A DNA stretch of 64,000 nt, taken from Candidatus Thiodictyon syntrophicum. Lineage in GTDB: Bacteria > Pseudomonadota > Gammaproteobacteria > Chromatiales > Chromatiaceae. Location: the NCBI RefSeq assembly GCF_002813775.1, contig NZ_CP020370.1, positions 3,559,501-3,623,500 on the forward strand. The letters run 5' to 3'. Of this stretch, positions 17,920 to 26,546 are shown piece by piece (position 1 is the stretch's first letter; each line of letters opens with the position of its first letter). The position numbers and the translations under genes were made by a program. The notes beneath the pieces were generated by a model. It saw only the letters and a program-made list of their open reading frames with translations, searched no databases and was not told where the DNA came from.

Positions 17920-19137
17920 ATGACACCCACTGAGGCCGCGCCCATCGGCGTCTGGATCATCGGCGCCCGCGGCGACATTGCCGCAACCCTGATGGTGGGT
18001 GCACGCGCCCTGACCCGCGCTCTGGTGTCGGACACCGGGCTGATCACGGCGCGCGCGCCGCTCGCGCGCTTGCCGCTGGCGGCCCCCGCCGCGCTGCGCT
18101 TCGGCGGCATCGACACCGGTACCCGCCGCCTGACCGAGGCGGCCCTGTCGCTCTACCGGGTTTCCCGGACGATCAGTCGCGAGACGCTGGACGCCGTCAG
18201 TGCGGACCTCGACGCCATCGACGAGGACATCGCCCTGGGGTCGGATATGGCTTGGGACCCGGGCGAGCCTGATGCCGCCCTACCCCCCCTGGACCTGCTG
18301 GTGGAGCGATTGCGCGGCCATTTGCGAGGCTTTCGCCAACGCCACGACCTGAGTCGCGTCGTGGTGGTGAATCTCATGTCCTGCCTGCCGGGGCCAGCCC
18401 CGTCCCCGTTGCGCGACGACCTGGCCGGCCTGGAGCGGATGATCGCCGACGACCGCAAGGACCTGATGAGCCCCGCCGCCTGCTACGCCTGGGCGGCCAT
18501 CTCAGAGGGCTGCCCCTACATCAATTTCACGCCCAACGCGGGCTGTGATTGGGGCGGGATCGGCGCGCTCGCCGCCGCCCGCCAGGTGCCCTTTTACGGC
18601 GATGACGGCAAGACCGGAGAGACCCTGCTCAAGACGGCACTCGCCCACCTGTTCGCCTACCGCAACCTGCAAGTCCTCAGCTGGGAAGGCGTCAACCTGC
18701 TCGGCAACAATGACGGGCGCGCACTCGCTGACCCGCGCAACCGCGCGGCCAAGCTCGGCAACAAGGAACGGGTGCTCACTGACATCCTGGGCTATGCACC
18801 CCACGCGGGGGTGACCATCAACTATGTCCCCTCGCTCGGGGACTGGAAGACCGCCTGGGACCTGATCCACTTCACGGGCTTTCTGGATGTCCCCATGACC
18901 ATGCAGTTCACCTGGCAGGGCTGTGACTCCATCCTTGCGGCCCCGCTGGTGCTGGACCTGGTGAGGCTTGCCGACCTCGCCCAGCGCCGCGGCGAGAGCG
19001 GGCCCATGACCCACCTTGCGGGTTTCTTCAAGAACCCGCTCGGGGTGCGGGAGATGGATTTCCACCGTCAGTTCGAGGCCTTGCTCGGCTATGCCGAAGC
19101 CTGTCTGACAGACCTGGGGCAGGCCGACGCGCGATGA
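17920..19137 (+). CDS. myo-inositol-1-phosphate synthase family protein
   Basis: A 405-residue cytoplasmic enzyme of the NAD-dependent inositol-3-phosphate synthase family, which cyclises glucose-6-phosphate to inositol phosphate. An N-terminal nucleotide-binding loop reads GVWIIGARGDIAATL. Later family motifs are NFTPNAGCDWGG, FYGDDGKTGETLLK, NLLGNNDGRALADPRNRAAK, NYVPSLGDWKTAWDLIHF and CDSILAAPLVLDLV. The length matches the shorter bacterial/archaeal forms. An AT-rich TATACT box lies at 17777-17782, but no clean -35 pairs with it. In ebo-type gene clusters such a cyclitol synthase can stand in for the sugar-phosphate cyclase EboD; here the ebo genes lie 32 kb downstream on the same strand. 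Confidence 0.85.
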   Translation: MTPTEAAPIGVWIIGARGDIAATLMVGARALTRALVSDTGLITARAPLARLPLAAPAALRFGGIDTGTRRLTEAALSLYRVSRTISRETLDAVSADLDAIDEDIALGSDMAWDPGEPDAALPPLDLLVERLRGHLRGFRQRHDLSRVVVVNLMSCLPGPAPSPLRDDLAGLERMIADDRKDLMSPAACYAWAAISEGCPYINFTPNAGCDWGGIGALAAARQVPFYGDDGKTGETLLKTALAHLFAYRNLQVLSWEGVNLLGNNDGRALADPRNRAAKLGNKERVLTDILGYAPHAGVTINYVPSLGDWKTAWDLIHFTGFLDVPMTMQFTWQGCDSILAAPLVLDLVRLADLAQRRGESGPMTHLAGFFKNPLGVREMDFHRQFEALLGYAEACLTDLGQADAR

Positions 19138-19236
19138 GACGGGGCAGGCAACGATCGGCAGTGGGCCGGGTGAACCGGCACCAGCCCAACCCATCCATCA
19201 TCACCGCTGCCGGCGGCCGCGGCGCGCGCGGGCCTC

Positions 19237-19998
19237 GTGGCTAGTCCGCAAGACCCGCGGGCGCGCCTGGTCCGCCCGCCCGCGCCTTGGCGAGGCCCGG
19301 CCCTGGCGGCGGTCCTGAGCCTGCCGCTGGCCTACCTGATTGCCGGACGCCTCGAATCGCTCGCGAGCCGCGGTCTGGTGCCGCTGACCGATCGCGCGGC
19401 GGCCCTGATCGCCGTCTGCCTGCTGGTGCTGCCGACGGCTCTGGCCGCGGGCCCGCGCCCCTTGCGCGGGGTGGTCCTGGCGACGGCGGCGGCCGGGCTC
19501 GCGGCCCTGGCGCTGCCGGTTCTCCTGGGCCGGCCCGCCCCGATCGCCCAGGGCCTGCTGGCCGGGGCCCTGATGGTGGCGGTCTCGACCTTCGTGATCG
19601 GCGCGTGCGCCGGGCTCCTGATGCGGTTTACCCGGGACCCGTCAAGCGCCCTGGGTTGGGTACTCGCGGTGGTCCTGGTGCTGGCCGCCGCCCCCCTGTG
19701 GCTGGCCGGCCCCCTGGACCGGGGGGCGCCGCTTGCCGGGTGGCTGGTCGCGGTGAACCCGCTGACCGCCCTGGGGCTCGCCGGGGCCGTCGACTATCCG
19801 CGCGACGACTGGCTCTATCGGCAGTCGCCCCTGGGCAGCATCCGCTACACGTACCCCTCACTGGCGGTCCTGTGCCTGGCCTACCTGTCCATCGGCAGCG
19901 CCGCGCTCGCCGCCGCCCACCGGCTGGGTGATCGCGCGCGCCGGGCGGCGACCGGGCCGGATTCATCCCTTGCCAACCAATTGGAGTCCCCCGCATGA
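19237..19998 (+). CDS. Polytopic membrane protein, ABC-2 permease-like
   Basis: A 253-residue protein starting at GTG, with about six hydrophobic helices spread along its length and small connecting loops. The C-terminal part (WLVAVNPLTALGLA..VDYPRDDWLYRQSPLGSIRYTYPS) resembles the end of ABC-2-type permeases found ahead of MoxR/vWA operons. No ATP-binding subunit lies beside it, so transport function is uncertain. It overlaps the next gene by 4 bases (ATGA at 19995-19998), which makes it the first gene of the nine-gene operon ending at 30719. A gap of 99 bases separates it from the inositol-phosphate-synthase gene. Confidence 0.65.
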   Translation: MASPQDPRARLVRPPAPWRGPALAAVLSLPLAYLIAGRLESLASRGLVPLTDRAAALIAVCLLVLPTALAAGPRPLRGVVLATAAAGLAALALPVLLGRPAPIAQGLLAGALMVAVSTFVIGACAGLLMRFTRDPSSALGWVLAVVLVLAAAPLWLAGPLDRGAPLAGWLVAVNPLTALGLAGAVDYPRDDWLYRQSPLGSIRYTYPSLAVLCLAYLSIGSAALAAAHRLGDRARRAATGPDSSLANQLESPA

Positions 19999-21215
19999 GC
20001 CCTGTCTCCGGCCCAGTCCGTCATCGTTCCCGCCGCCTCCTGGTAGTGGCGGCGCTCGCGGCCCTGATGGTCGCAAGCCCTCTGACACGCGGGGCCGATC
20101 AACCGGCCGCCGCGGTCCCGGCTGCGCTACCGACAGCCGACGCCGCGCAGCCCCCCGCGGCGGCGCCGACGGCGCAGACACCGGCCAAGCCCGTCGCCGC
20201 GACCGGGCTCGATCCCGCCCTGGTCGAGCCCGCCAGGCGCGCCGTCGACGAGGGACTCCACTACCTGCGCGGCACCCAGGCACAGGACGGCTCCTGGTCC
20301 AAGTCGGTGGGGATCACCGCGCTGGCCGTGCGCGCCTATCTCGAGAGCTATCGCCACTACACCGAGGCCGACGGGGCCTTCATCACCCGCCCGATCAAGT
20401 TCCTGCTCGATCACGTCAATGCCGATGGATCGATCAGCGAGAGCAACCAAAACCGCGCCTACAACACCGCGGTCGCCATGCAGGCGCTCAAGGCGACCGG
20501 GGAGCCGGCCCACGCCAGGATCATCGCCAACGCCCAACAGTTCCTCAAGGGTCATCAGATCGATGCGGGTGAGGGCTACGACCCCGGCCATCCCTACTAC
20601 GGCGGCATCGGTTACGGCGGGGACGAGCGCCCGGACCTCTCCAACCTCTATATGTCGGTGGAGGCCCTGCACGCCACCGATTTCGACCCCAAGGACCCGC
20701 TGTGGGACAAGGCCCTGACCTTCATCTCGCGCTGCCAGAACAACAGCGAGACCAATGACCAGACCTGGGCGGCCAATGACGGCGGCTTCGCCTACATGCC
20801 CGGGTCCAGTCCCCACGGGGGCGCGGTGTCCTACGGCAGTATGACCAGCGCCGGGCTCCTGAGCCTGCTGTTCTCCGGCGCCGATAAGAACGACCCGCGG
20901 GTCCAGGCTGCCCACGACTGGATCCGTGCCAATTACTCGGTGGAGAAGAACCCCGGGGCCAAGGACAATCAGGGGCTCTTCTATTATTACGACGTCTTCG
21001 CCAAGGCCATGGCGGCCTATGGCGAGCCCACCCTGACCGACACCCAAGGTACCCCCCACAACTGGCGCGACGACCTGACGCGTCAGCTCATCAGCCTGAA
21101 GCGGCCGGACGGCTCCTGGATCAACACCGAGTCCAGCCGCTGGTGGGAGGGCGACCCCAATCTGGTCACCGCCTGGAGCGTCATCGCCCTGGATCGGGTC
21201 CTGCGCAAGGACTGA
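19995..21215 (+). CDS. Secreted squalene-cyclase/prenyltransferase-fold (alpha/alpha toroid) protein
   Basis: A 406-residue protein with a signal peptide (LLVVAALAALMVASPLTRGA) and an Ala/Pro-rich spacer to about residue 70. Repeats of the terpene-cyclase/prenyltransferase toroid follow: a QW-type motif AQDGSW near residue 97 and a second RPDGSW near residue 374, with repeated SALAVRAYL-, TAVAMQAL- and TSAGLLSLL-type helices. No DXDD or DCTAE catalytic motif of true squalene-hopene cyclases is visible, and the protein is exported, so a terpene-cyclising role is unlikely. A binding or scaffold toroid is the better reading. It is embedded in the MoxR/vWA operon with 4-base overlap upstream. Confidence 0.82.
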   Translation: MSPVSGPVRHRSRRLLVVAALAALMVASPLTRGADQPAAAVPAALPTADAAQPPAAAPTAQTPAKPVAATGLDPALVEPARRAVDEGLHYLRGTQAQDGSWSKSVGITALAVRAYLESYRHYTEADGAFITRPIKFLLDHVNADGSISESNQNRAYNTAVAMQALKATGEPAHARIIANAQQFLKGHQIDAGEGYDPGHPYYGGIGYGGDERPDLSNLYMSVEALHATDFDPKDPLWDKALTFISRCQNNSETNDQTWAANDGGFAYMPGSSPHGGAVSYGSMTSAGLLSLLFSGADKNDPRVQAAHDWIRANYSVEKNPGAKDNQGLFYYYDVFAKAMAAYGEPTLTDTQGTPHNWRDDLTRQLISLKRPDGSWINTESSRWWEGDPNLVTAWSVIALDRVLRKD

Positions 21216-21295
21216 CGACAAGCCCCTGACACGTGGTGCGTTTGAGCCGGACCCGGCCCGCGGCGCCGGGAGCAGTGAGCCGGGTGCAGAGTGAA

Positions 21296-22846
21296 ATGAA
21301 AAGGGGGCATCGTCACGGCTTACCCTTCACCCTTCACCCTTCACCCTGGCGATCCCCGGCGCTGTCCGCCCTATGCCTGATGCTGATGTCGGCACTGGGC
21401 TGGCCGGGCGGGGCGGCGGTGGCCGGTCTCCCGGACGCGCCTGCGTTCACCGCCCGGCCACTCTGGGGGGGGCTGTTCGTCCCCGGCGGGACCACCGAGA
21501 TCCGCATCGCGCTGCGCAGCGAGACGGGCGGCGGCGCTCAGGTGAGTATCCACAGCGGGACTTTCAGCCTGACCGCCGAGGTCGAGGTCCCGGCTGAGCG
21601 GACCCGCACCCTCGCCCTGCCCCTGCGCCCCGCCCCCGACGGCCGAGTGACCCTGTCCGCCCGGTGGCCGGACGGCACATCGGTGCGGGCGTCTCTGACA
21701 CTGCGCCCGGTTCCCGCTCGGGCGCCCCTGATGGCATCGTCCCGACCGGACCGGTCAGACCTGGGGCCAACGACAGCGATCTTTGATACTGCAGACCTGC
21801 CGCGGACAACCGACGGTTACGGCCCGATCGGCGCCCTGAGACTCTCGCCGGGGGACTTGGCGAGCCTCGACCCGGCGCAGACCCAGGCCCTGGCCCTGTA
21901 TCTGGGCGAATGCCGCCCACTTCACCTGTTCGAGGCCGTGGAGCGGGACCGCGACCGTATCCGCGCCGCCAGCGGGTGCGGCGGACGAGGCGTAACCGCC
22001 GACCCGGATCAGGTGGGTAGTCCGCGCGACGCACCCTCAGTCGATTGGCCCGATGCTGCACTCCAGATCGGGCGGGTCTGGCCCCTCAGGGACGGCCAAG
22101 ACAGCGAGCGAGGCCGGGCGGGACTGCTCCTGCTGCCTTACGCGATGCTGCTGACTGGCCTGCTCCTGATGCGCCGCCCCGGTTCCTGGGTGCTCGCCGT
22201 TCCCGGCGCCGCCACGGTCCTGGTGTGGCTCACCCTGCCCCAAGTCCTGGGCCCCGCCCGGTCGCTGACCTGGGTGGAATCGGAGTCGGGGGACCCGGTC
22301 GCGCGGTTCGTGACCCTCATCCAGACCCGCGGGCAGGGCCGCACGCCTGAGCCGATCCGGCTGTCGGCAGGCGCTGCCATCCCAACGGCCCTGGATGAGG
22401 GGCCGATGCAATTGCACCTGACCGAGGCCGGGACTACCCTGCCGGGCTCCGGCCCTCTGTTTCAACGCCGGCGTTACCTCCTGCGCGGGGTCGCCCGAGC
22501 ACCGCTGGACCTGGGACTGCGCGTCACCGAGCGCGGCTACGCAATCCGCAAGCCCGGCGACGTGACGCCGACCGGGGTCTGGCTGCTCGACCGCGGCTGT
22601 GCCTGGCCCGTGAGGGGTCTCCCAATCGGCGAGGCCCACTGGGACGCGCCGACCGGGACCCCACCGAACCCCAGGCGGCCAGGCGATCCGGTCCCATTCT
22701 GCCCGGCGCCACCGTCGTTCTCCCCCCCGGCGGGCTCGACCCCCGCCCTGTTGGTCAACCTGACACCCGACCTCTGGCCCGCCCTGGTGGCGAGCGCGCC
22801 GGGTCCAGCCTGGTTGGTGATCCGTCCTGCCGCGAGGGCGCCATGA
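21296..22846 (+). CDS. Secreted/membrane protein of the MoxR-vWA operon, unknown function
   Basis: About 516 residues from the ATG at 21296; an in-frame GTG at 21233 gives 537. The start is uncertain because the 5' end holds three copies of CCCTTCA (about 21323-21345), which look non-coding. A signal-like segment (ALSALCLMLMSALGWPGGAAVA) is followed by a beta-sandwich-like region (FVPGGTTEIRIALRSE..). One or two transmembrane helices (LLLLPYAMLLTGLLLM; WVLAVPGAATVLVWL) lie near the middle, and the rest is Pro-rich. No known family is recognised. The stop overlaps the next start (ATGA, 22843-22846). Similar large membrane proteins of unknown function commonly sit between the cyclase-fold gene and moxR in such operons. 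Confidence 0.7.
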   Translation: MKRGHRHGLPFTLHPSPWRSPALSALCLMLMSALGWPGGAAVAGLPDAPAFTARPLWGGLFVPGGTTEIRIALRSETGGGAQVSIHSGTFSLTAEVEVPAERTRTLALPLRPAPDGRVTLSARWPDGTSVRASLTLRPVPARAPLMASSRPDRSDLGPTTAIFDTADLPRTTDGYGPIGALRLSPGDLASLDPAQTQALALYLGECRPLHLFEAVERDRDRIRAASGCGGRGVTADPDQVGSPRDAPSVDWPDAALQIGRVWPLRDGQDSERGRAGLLLLPYAMLLTGLLLMRRPGSWVLAVPGAATVLVWLTLPQVLGPARSLTWVESESGDPVARFVTLIQTRGQGRTPEPIRLSAGAAIPTALDEGPMQLHLTEAGTTLPGSGPLFQRRRYLLRGVARAPLDLGLRVTERGYAIRKPGDVTPTGVWLLDRGCAWPVRGLPIGEAHWDAPTGTPPNPRRPGDPVPFCPAPPSFSPPAGSTPALLVNLTPDLWPALVASAPGPAWLVIRPAARAP

Positions 22847-23340
22847 CCGGCCCGCGGGTCGGGATCGCCGCCGGATTGCTGTATGGCATCCCGTTCACGT
22901 TCTGGCTGCTCGGACAGGCACAACCCGGCACCCTGGCCCCGGACCTGTCCGCCGTGGTGCCGGTGCTGGCCGGTTGTCAAGCGCTGATCCTCCTGGTCCT
23001 CATGCCCATGGGCGGGTGCGCGGACACCCCTGGGTATCGTCTGAGTCAGGCACTCGCCGCCGCGGCCATGCTGATCATGGTGCCCTGGCCCGTCCCGCTC
23101 CTGGCCCTGGGTACCGGCACCGTCAACTTGACCGAGTTGGGCTGGACGCAGGCGGCAGTCGCCCTGTGGGCGCTGCTGTTGGAGGGGACCGGTCGGCTGA
23201 CCCGGCGCCTCCCCGACTCCCTGAGTCCAAGCGCGGTCGCGACCTTGCGGGGGCTGGCCCTACTGGTCCTGCTCGCCCTGTTCGACCTGTACCGAACCCT
23301 CCCGGGCGACGCGTCCCCACCATTCGCGTCGGGGTCCTGA
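22843..23340 (+). CDS. Polytopic membrane protein
   Basis: A 165-residue protein with about five hydrophobic helices and very short loops. The first (VGIAAGLLYGIPFTFWLLG) could be a signal anchor. No family is recognised. It overlaps the preceding gene by 4 bases, and the next gene begins 2 bases after its stop, so it belongs to the operon. It probably forms part of the membrane platform for the vWA/MoxR proteins. Confidence 0.65.
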   Translation: MTGPRVGIAAGLLYGIPFTFWLLGQAQPGTLAPDLSAVVPVLAGCQALILLVLMPMGGCADTPGYRLSQALAAAAMLIMVPWPVPLLALGTGTVNLTELGWTQAAVALWALLLEGTGRLTRRLPDSLSPSAVATLRGLALLVLLALFDLYRTLPGDASPPFASGS

Positions 23341-23342
23341 CC

Positions 23343-24563
23343 ATGGACGGACCCGTGCGCATCCTGGGACTGGTAGCGCGGGTGCGTGCCCGTCTGTGGC
23401 GCCAGGAGTCGGTGCGCCTGCTGCGGCTTGGGCTCTATGGGTCGGCCGCAGTGCTGTCCGTCGGTGGCGGGCTGCGCCTCTGGCTGGGCAGCCCTGTTGC
23501 CGGCTATGGTCTGGGGGCCATCATGCCCTGGCTGCCGGGGCTGCTCGGCACCGCTGCGGTGCTCGCGGCGGGGGCACTGGCCGCGCGCCGCCGCCCGAGT
23601 GCCGCGATGGCCGCCCGCACCGCGGACGCCTGGGCGCACGCCGCGCAACTCTTGATCACCGCTTGGGAGATCGTCCACCGGGGGGAGCCAGCGACCGCGG
23701 CCGGGCTGATCGTGGTCCGCCAGGCCGAACGGGCGCTGCCGCAATGGGAGGCCCGGGTGCGCGCCCGGCACCCCCAACCGACCCCCGTCGGTCTGCTGCC
23801 GCCCCTGCTGCTCTGCGGGGCGACCATCCTCTGGTGCATCCTGTCTGCGTCCGCGGGACAGGCCCCCCGAGCCGCCAACACCGCGTCGCCCCCGCCCATC
23901 GAAGCCGCGCCGGGAGTCGGGCTGGCCGCGGCCATTGCTGACCTGAGCCCACCGGCCGACTCCGCCACGGCCCCCGTGGCGCCCGTGGCGCCAGGTTCCA
24001 AGTTCCCGCGAGGCGATCAGACCGGGCACGGGCGATTAGAGTCGATCCGGGATGAGGACCGCGACGGGGGACCGACAAGCGCCGCTGACCTGGGACCCGG
24101 GGCCGTCGTCCCCAACCACCCCGCGTCCGTGCAACCAACCGGGAGCGCCCAGGCCGGGGCACCGCAGGGTCGGCCGGTCACGCCGGTGACAGACGCCGGG
24201 ACCAGCCCAAGCACCCAGGCGGGCGGGGCGGCCGGCGCCCAGGGTGCCGGGACCCAGGTCGCCCCCCGCCACGAGGACCATGCGGCAGCGGATCAAGGGG
24301 TAGCCCCGGCGATACCGTCAGTTGCCTTCGGTCGCCAGCCCCTGGATCGGACCGGCGCCCCCAGCGCCGATCCCAGGCGGGCGGGACACCCATTCGACCC
24401 GGTAGCCCCCGGCCTGGCCGCTGCTCCCGCACCAAGCCCGGCACGGACGGCACCGGCCGCCGCACCGGCACCCCGGCTCGACGCGGGTCTGGGGGCCGCC
24501 CAACGCGCCCTGCTCGCCCGCTATCGAACTGAACTCTCTTCGCGCTCAATGACGGGTGAATAG
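23343..24563 (+). CDS. Membrane protein with long Ala/Pro/Gly-rich tail (DUF4175-like)
   Basis: A 406-residue protein from the ATG at 23343, two bases after the previous stop; an earlier in-frame start would overlap the upstream gene by over 350 bases. Two transmembrane helices lie at about residues 28-47 and 58-80, followed by a helical stretch with ARTADAWAHAAQLLITAWEI and a third helix near residue 160. Residues 185-385 are low-complexity Ala/Pro/Gly/Thr sequence, probably disordered and periplasmic. The N-terminal layout recalls DUF4175 membrane proteins that accompany MoxR-DUF58-BatA operons. It overlaps the moxR frame by 8 bases. Confidence 0.65.
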   Translation: MDGPVRILGLVARVRARLWRQESVRLLRLGLYGSAAVLSVGGGLRLWLGSPVAGYGLGAIMPWLPGLLGTAAVLAAGALAARRRPSAAMAARTADAWAHAAQLLITAWEIVHRGEPATAAGLIVVRQAERALPQWEARVRARHPQPTPVGLLPPLLLCGATILWCILSASAGQAPRAANTASPPPIEAAPGVGLAAAIADLSPPADSATAPVAPVAPGSKFPRGDQTGHGRLESIRDEDRDGGPTSAADLGPGAVVPNHPASVQPTGSAQAGAPQGRPVTPVTDAGTSPSTQAGGAAGAQGAGTQVAPRHEDHAAADQGVAPAIPSVAFGRQPLDRTGAPSADPRRAGHPFDPVAPGLAAAPAPSPARTAPAAAPAPRLDAGLGAAQRALLARYRTELSSRSMTGE

Positions 24564-25596
24564 CCATTACACGATGACCACCTTGACATCCCTATCCACT
24601 GAGCAGGCCTTAGCCGACGCCGCCGCCCTGCTCGGCCAACTGGATCGCTCGATTCAGTCGGCCATCGTGGGCCAGCCGACCCTGGTCGGCGAGGTCTTGT
24701 GGGCCCTGCTGGCGGGCGGGCATGTCCTGCTGGAGGGCCTGCCGGGGCTCGGCAAGACCCATCTGGTCAAGGCACTGGCCCGGGTCCTGGGGGTGGACCT
24801 CTCACGCGTACAATGCACACCGGACCTGATGCCGTCGGACATCACCGGCAGCGAGATCCTGCTGCATGAGGACACCGGCGGCGATCACCCCGGTGCCCAG
24901 CGGGGCCGACTGGTCTTCATGCCTGGCCCCGTCTTCGGCAACCTGGTGCTGGTCGACGAGCTCAACCGCGCTACCCCCAAGACCCAGTCGGCCCTGCTCG
25001 AAGCGATGCAGGAGCGCCAGGTGACCCAGGGGGGGCGCACCCACCCCTTGCCACGGCCATTCTGGGTGATCGCTACCCAAAATCCCATCGAGGTGGAGGG
25101 AACTTACCCGCTCCCCGAGGCCCAACTCGACCGGTTCTCAATGAAGCTCCGCGTGGGATTTCCGGACGCGGCCGGGCTGCTCGCCATGGTCGACCTGACC
25201 CTGGACGGCGAGCCGTCCGAGCATTTGCAGCCCCTGCTGGACGCAACCGGGGTCGAGCGGTTGATGCACCTCGCCGGCCAGGTGGTGATCGCCGATCATC
25301 TGAAGCGCGCAGCGGTGGACCTGGTGCTCGCCACCCACCCGGATCATGCTGATCCGCAGACCCGCGGGTTGGTCCGGTACGGCGCCAGCCCGCGAGCCCT
25401 CCAGGCCCTGTTGCGGACCGCCCGGGTCCGTGCCCTGGCCCGGACCCGCGCCCATGTGACGCTGGACGACCTGGCGGCGGTCGCCCCCGGCTGCCTGCGA
25501 CATCGCGTCCTCTTGAGTATGGACGCTGAACTGGCGGGCGAGGACCCGGAGGCATTGATCGGCCGCATCCTGACCGGTTGGCGGAAACGCTGGTGA
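24556..25596 (+). CDS. MoxR-family AAA+ ATPase
   Basis: A 346-residue cytoplasmic AAA+ ATPase. Walker A is GLPGLGKT near residues 62-69, Walker B is LVLVDELNRA, the sensor-1 region is WVIATQNPIEVEGTYPLPEAQLDRF, and a GASPRALQALL segment marks the C-terminal lid, all canonical for MoxR. MoxR ATPases act as chaperone-like factors that assemble or activate vWA-containing complexes, and the following genes encode exactly such proteins. The start may be GTG 24556 or ATG 24574; both are compatible with the overlap to the upstream gene. The stop overlaps the DUF58 start (GTGA). Confidence 0.93.
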   Translation: MNSHYTMTTLTSLSTEQALADAAALLGQLDRSIQSAIVGQPTLVGEVLWALLAGGHVLLEGLPGLGKTHLVKALARVLGVDLSRVQCTPDLMPSDITGSEILLHEDTGGDHPGAQRGRLVFMPGPVFGNLVLVDELNRATPKTQSALLEAMQERQVTQGGRTHPLPRPFWVIATQNPIEVEGTYPLPEAQLDRFSMKLRVGFPDAAGLLAMVDLTLDGEPSEHLQPLLDATGVERLMHLAGQVVIADHLKRAAVDLVLATHPDHADPQTRGLVRYGASPRALQALLRTARVRALARTRAHVTLDDLAAVAPGCLRHRVLLSMDAELAGEDPEALIGRILTGWRKRW

Positions 25597-26546
25597 CGGA
25601 GCGCCACCAGCCTGATCGCTCCACCGGGCCGATTCCGGGCCTCGACCTCGGGCGTCTGGAGCGACTCACGCGGGCGGTAGCTGCCATCCGGGGCGGTAAG
25701 CCGCTGGCCCATGGGGGGGGGCTGCACCATCCGCGGGCGGTGGCCGATGGGCTGGAATTTCAGGAGCACCGCCCCTTGCTGCCGGGGGACGACCCGCGTC
25801 GGGTGGACTGGCGTGCCAGCGCCCGCTCCCGTCACCCGCTGGTGCGGCGCTACCGTGACGAGCGCGCCGGCGAGTGGGTGATTTGCCTGGACCGCAGCGC
25901 TTCCATGGCGCTGGTACCCGACCTGTGGCCGCGGGCGCTCCAACTCGCAGCGGGTCTCGCCTACCTGATCATGCACTTTGAGCATCGGGTGGGGCTCGCC
26001 CTGTTCAGCGCGCGGCTGGACCACCTGGTCCAGCCCGGACGCGGCCAACACGCGTTTCTGGCCTTGGTCCGGGCCCTGGGTCAGGCCCAACCGGAGGGTG
26101 CAGGTGGCGCCTCTGAACCGGAGCGCTGTCGGCCGCTCCTGGACCCTGGGCGGCGGGCCATCCTGATCAGCGATTACCTGCGTCCGGACGGGATGATCCC
26201 CGCCCTGAACCAGTTGAGCGCCACCAGCGGCGGGGTAGAGGTACTGCACCTGGCGCCCGCCCCGCCGACCTTGCCACTGGGGGAGCAGGTCATCGCCGAC
26301 GTGGAGGACGGCGGGCGACGGCCCCTGATCGTCACCGTCGAGTCCAGGGCGGCAGCGCTCGCTCGGTGGCAAGCGCTCAACCGGGACCTGGAGCGCCACT
26401 GCCGGGCTCGCCACATCCCTTATACCCGGTGGAACCTCGGCACGGGGCTCGTTGGGAACCGTGCGAATGGGGCGAATGGGACCGCTGAGGGTTGGGAGCG
26501 GACACTGCTGCGGCACCTGACCGGGCGGGCGGAAGCGCTTGATTGA
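25593..26546 (+). CDS. DUF58 (vWA-like) protein
   Basis: A 317-residue cytoplasmic protein. The DUF58 signature GDDPRRVDWRASARSRHPLVRRY lies near residue 65, followed by a degenerate vWA domain opening with CLDRSASM. DUF58 proteins are usual operon partners of MoxR and are thought to be its substrates or adaptors. I chose GTG 25593, which overlaps the moxR stop by 4 bases, over an earlier in-frame TTG at 25578. The C-terminus (GNRANGANGTAEGWE) is low-complexity. The BatA-like frame overlaps its end by 8 bases. Confidence 0.88.
   Translation: MTERHQPDRSTGPIPGLDLGRLERLTRAVAAIRGGKPLAHGGGLHHPRAVADGLEFQEHRPLLPGDDPRRVDWRASARSRHPLVRRYRDERAGEWVICLDRSASMALVPDLWPRALQLAAGLAYLIMHFEHRVGLALFSARLDHLVQPGRGQHAFLALVRALGQAQPEGAGGASEPERCRPLLDPGRRAILISDYLRPDGMIPALNQLSATSGGVEVLHLAPAPPTLPLGEQVIADVEDGGRRPLIVTVESRAAALARWQALNRDLERHCRARHIPYTRWNLGTGLVGNRANGANGTAEGWERTLLRHLTGRAEALD

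Noticed and set aside
19995-21215. Calling this gene a squalene-hopene cyclase (shc)
   Set aside because: It is about 400 residues rather than 630 or more, has a signal peptide, and shows no DXDD motif. Only the fold and QW-like repeats are shared.
22974-23342. Upstream extension of the DUF4175-like gene to 22974
   Set aside because: It would overlap the preceding membrane-protein gene by over 350 bases and encodes Arg/Pro-rich mirror sequence. The ATG at 23343 follows the upstream stop by 2 bases.
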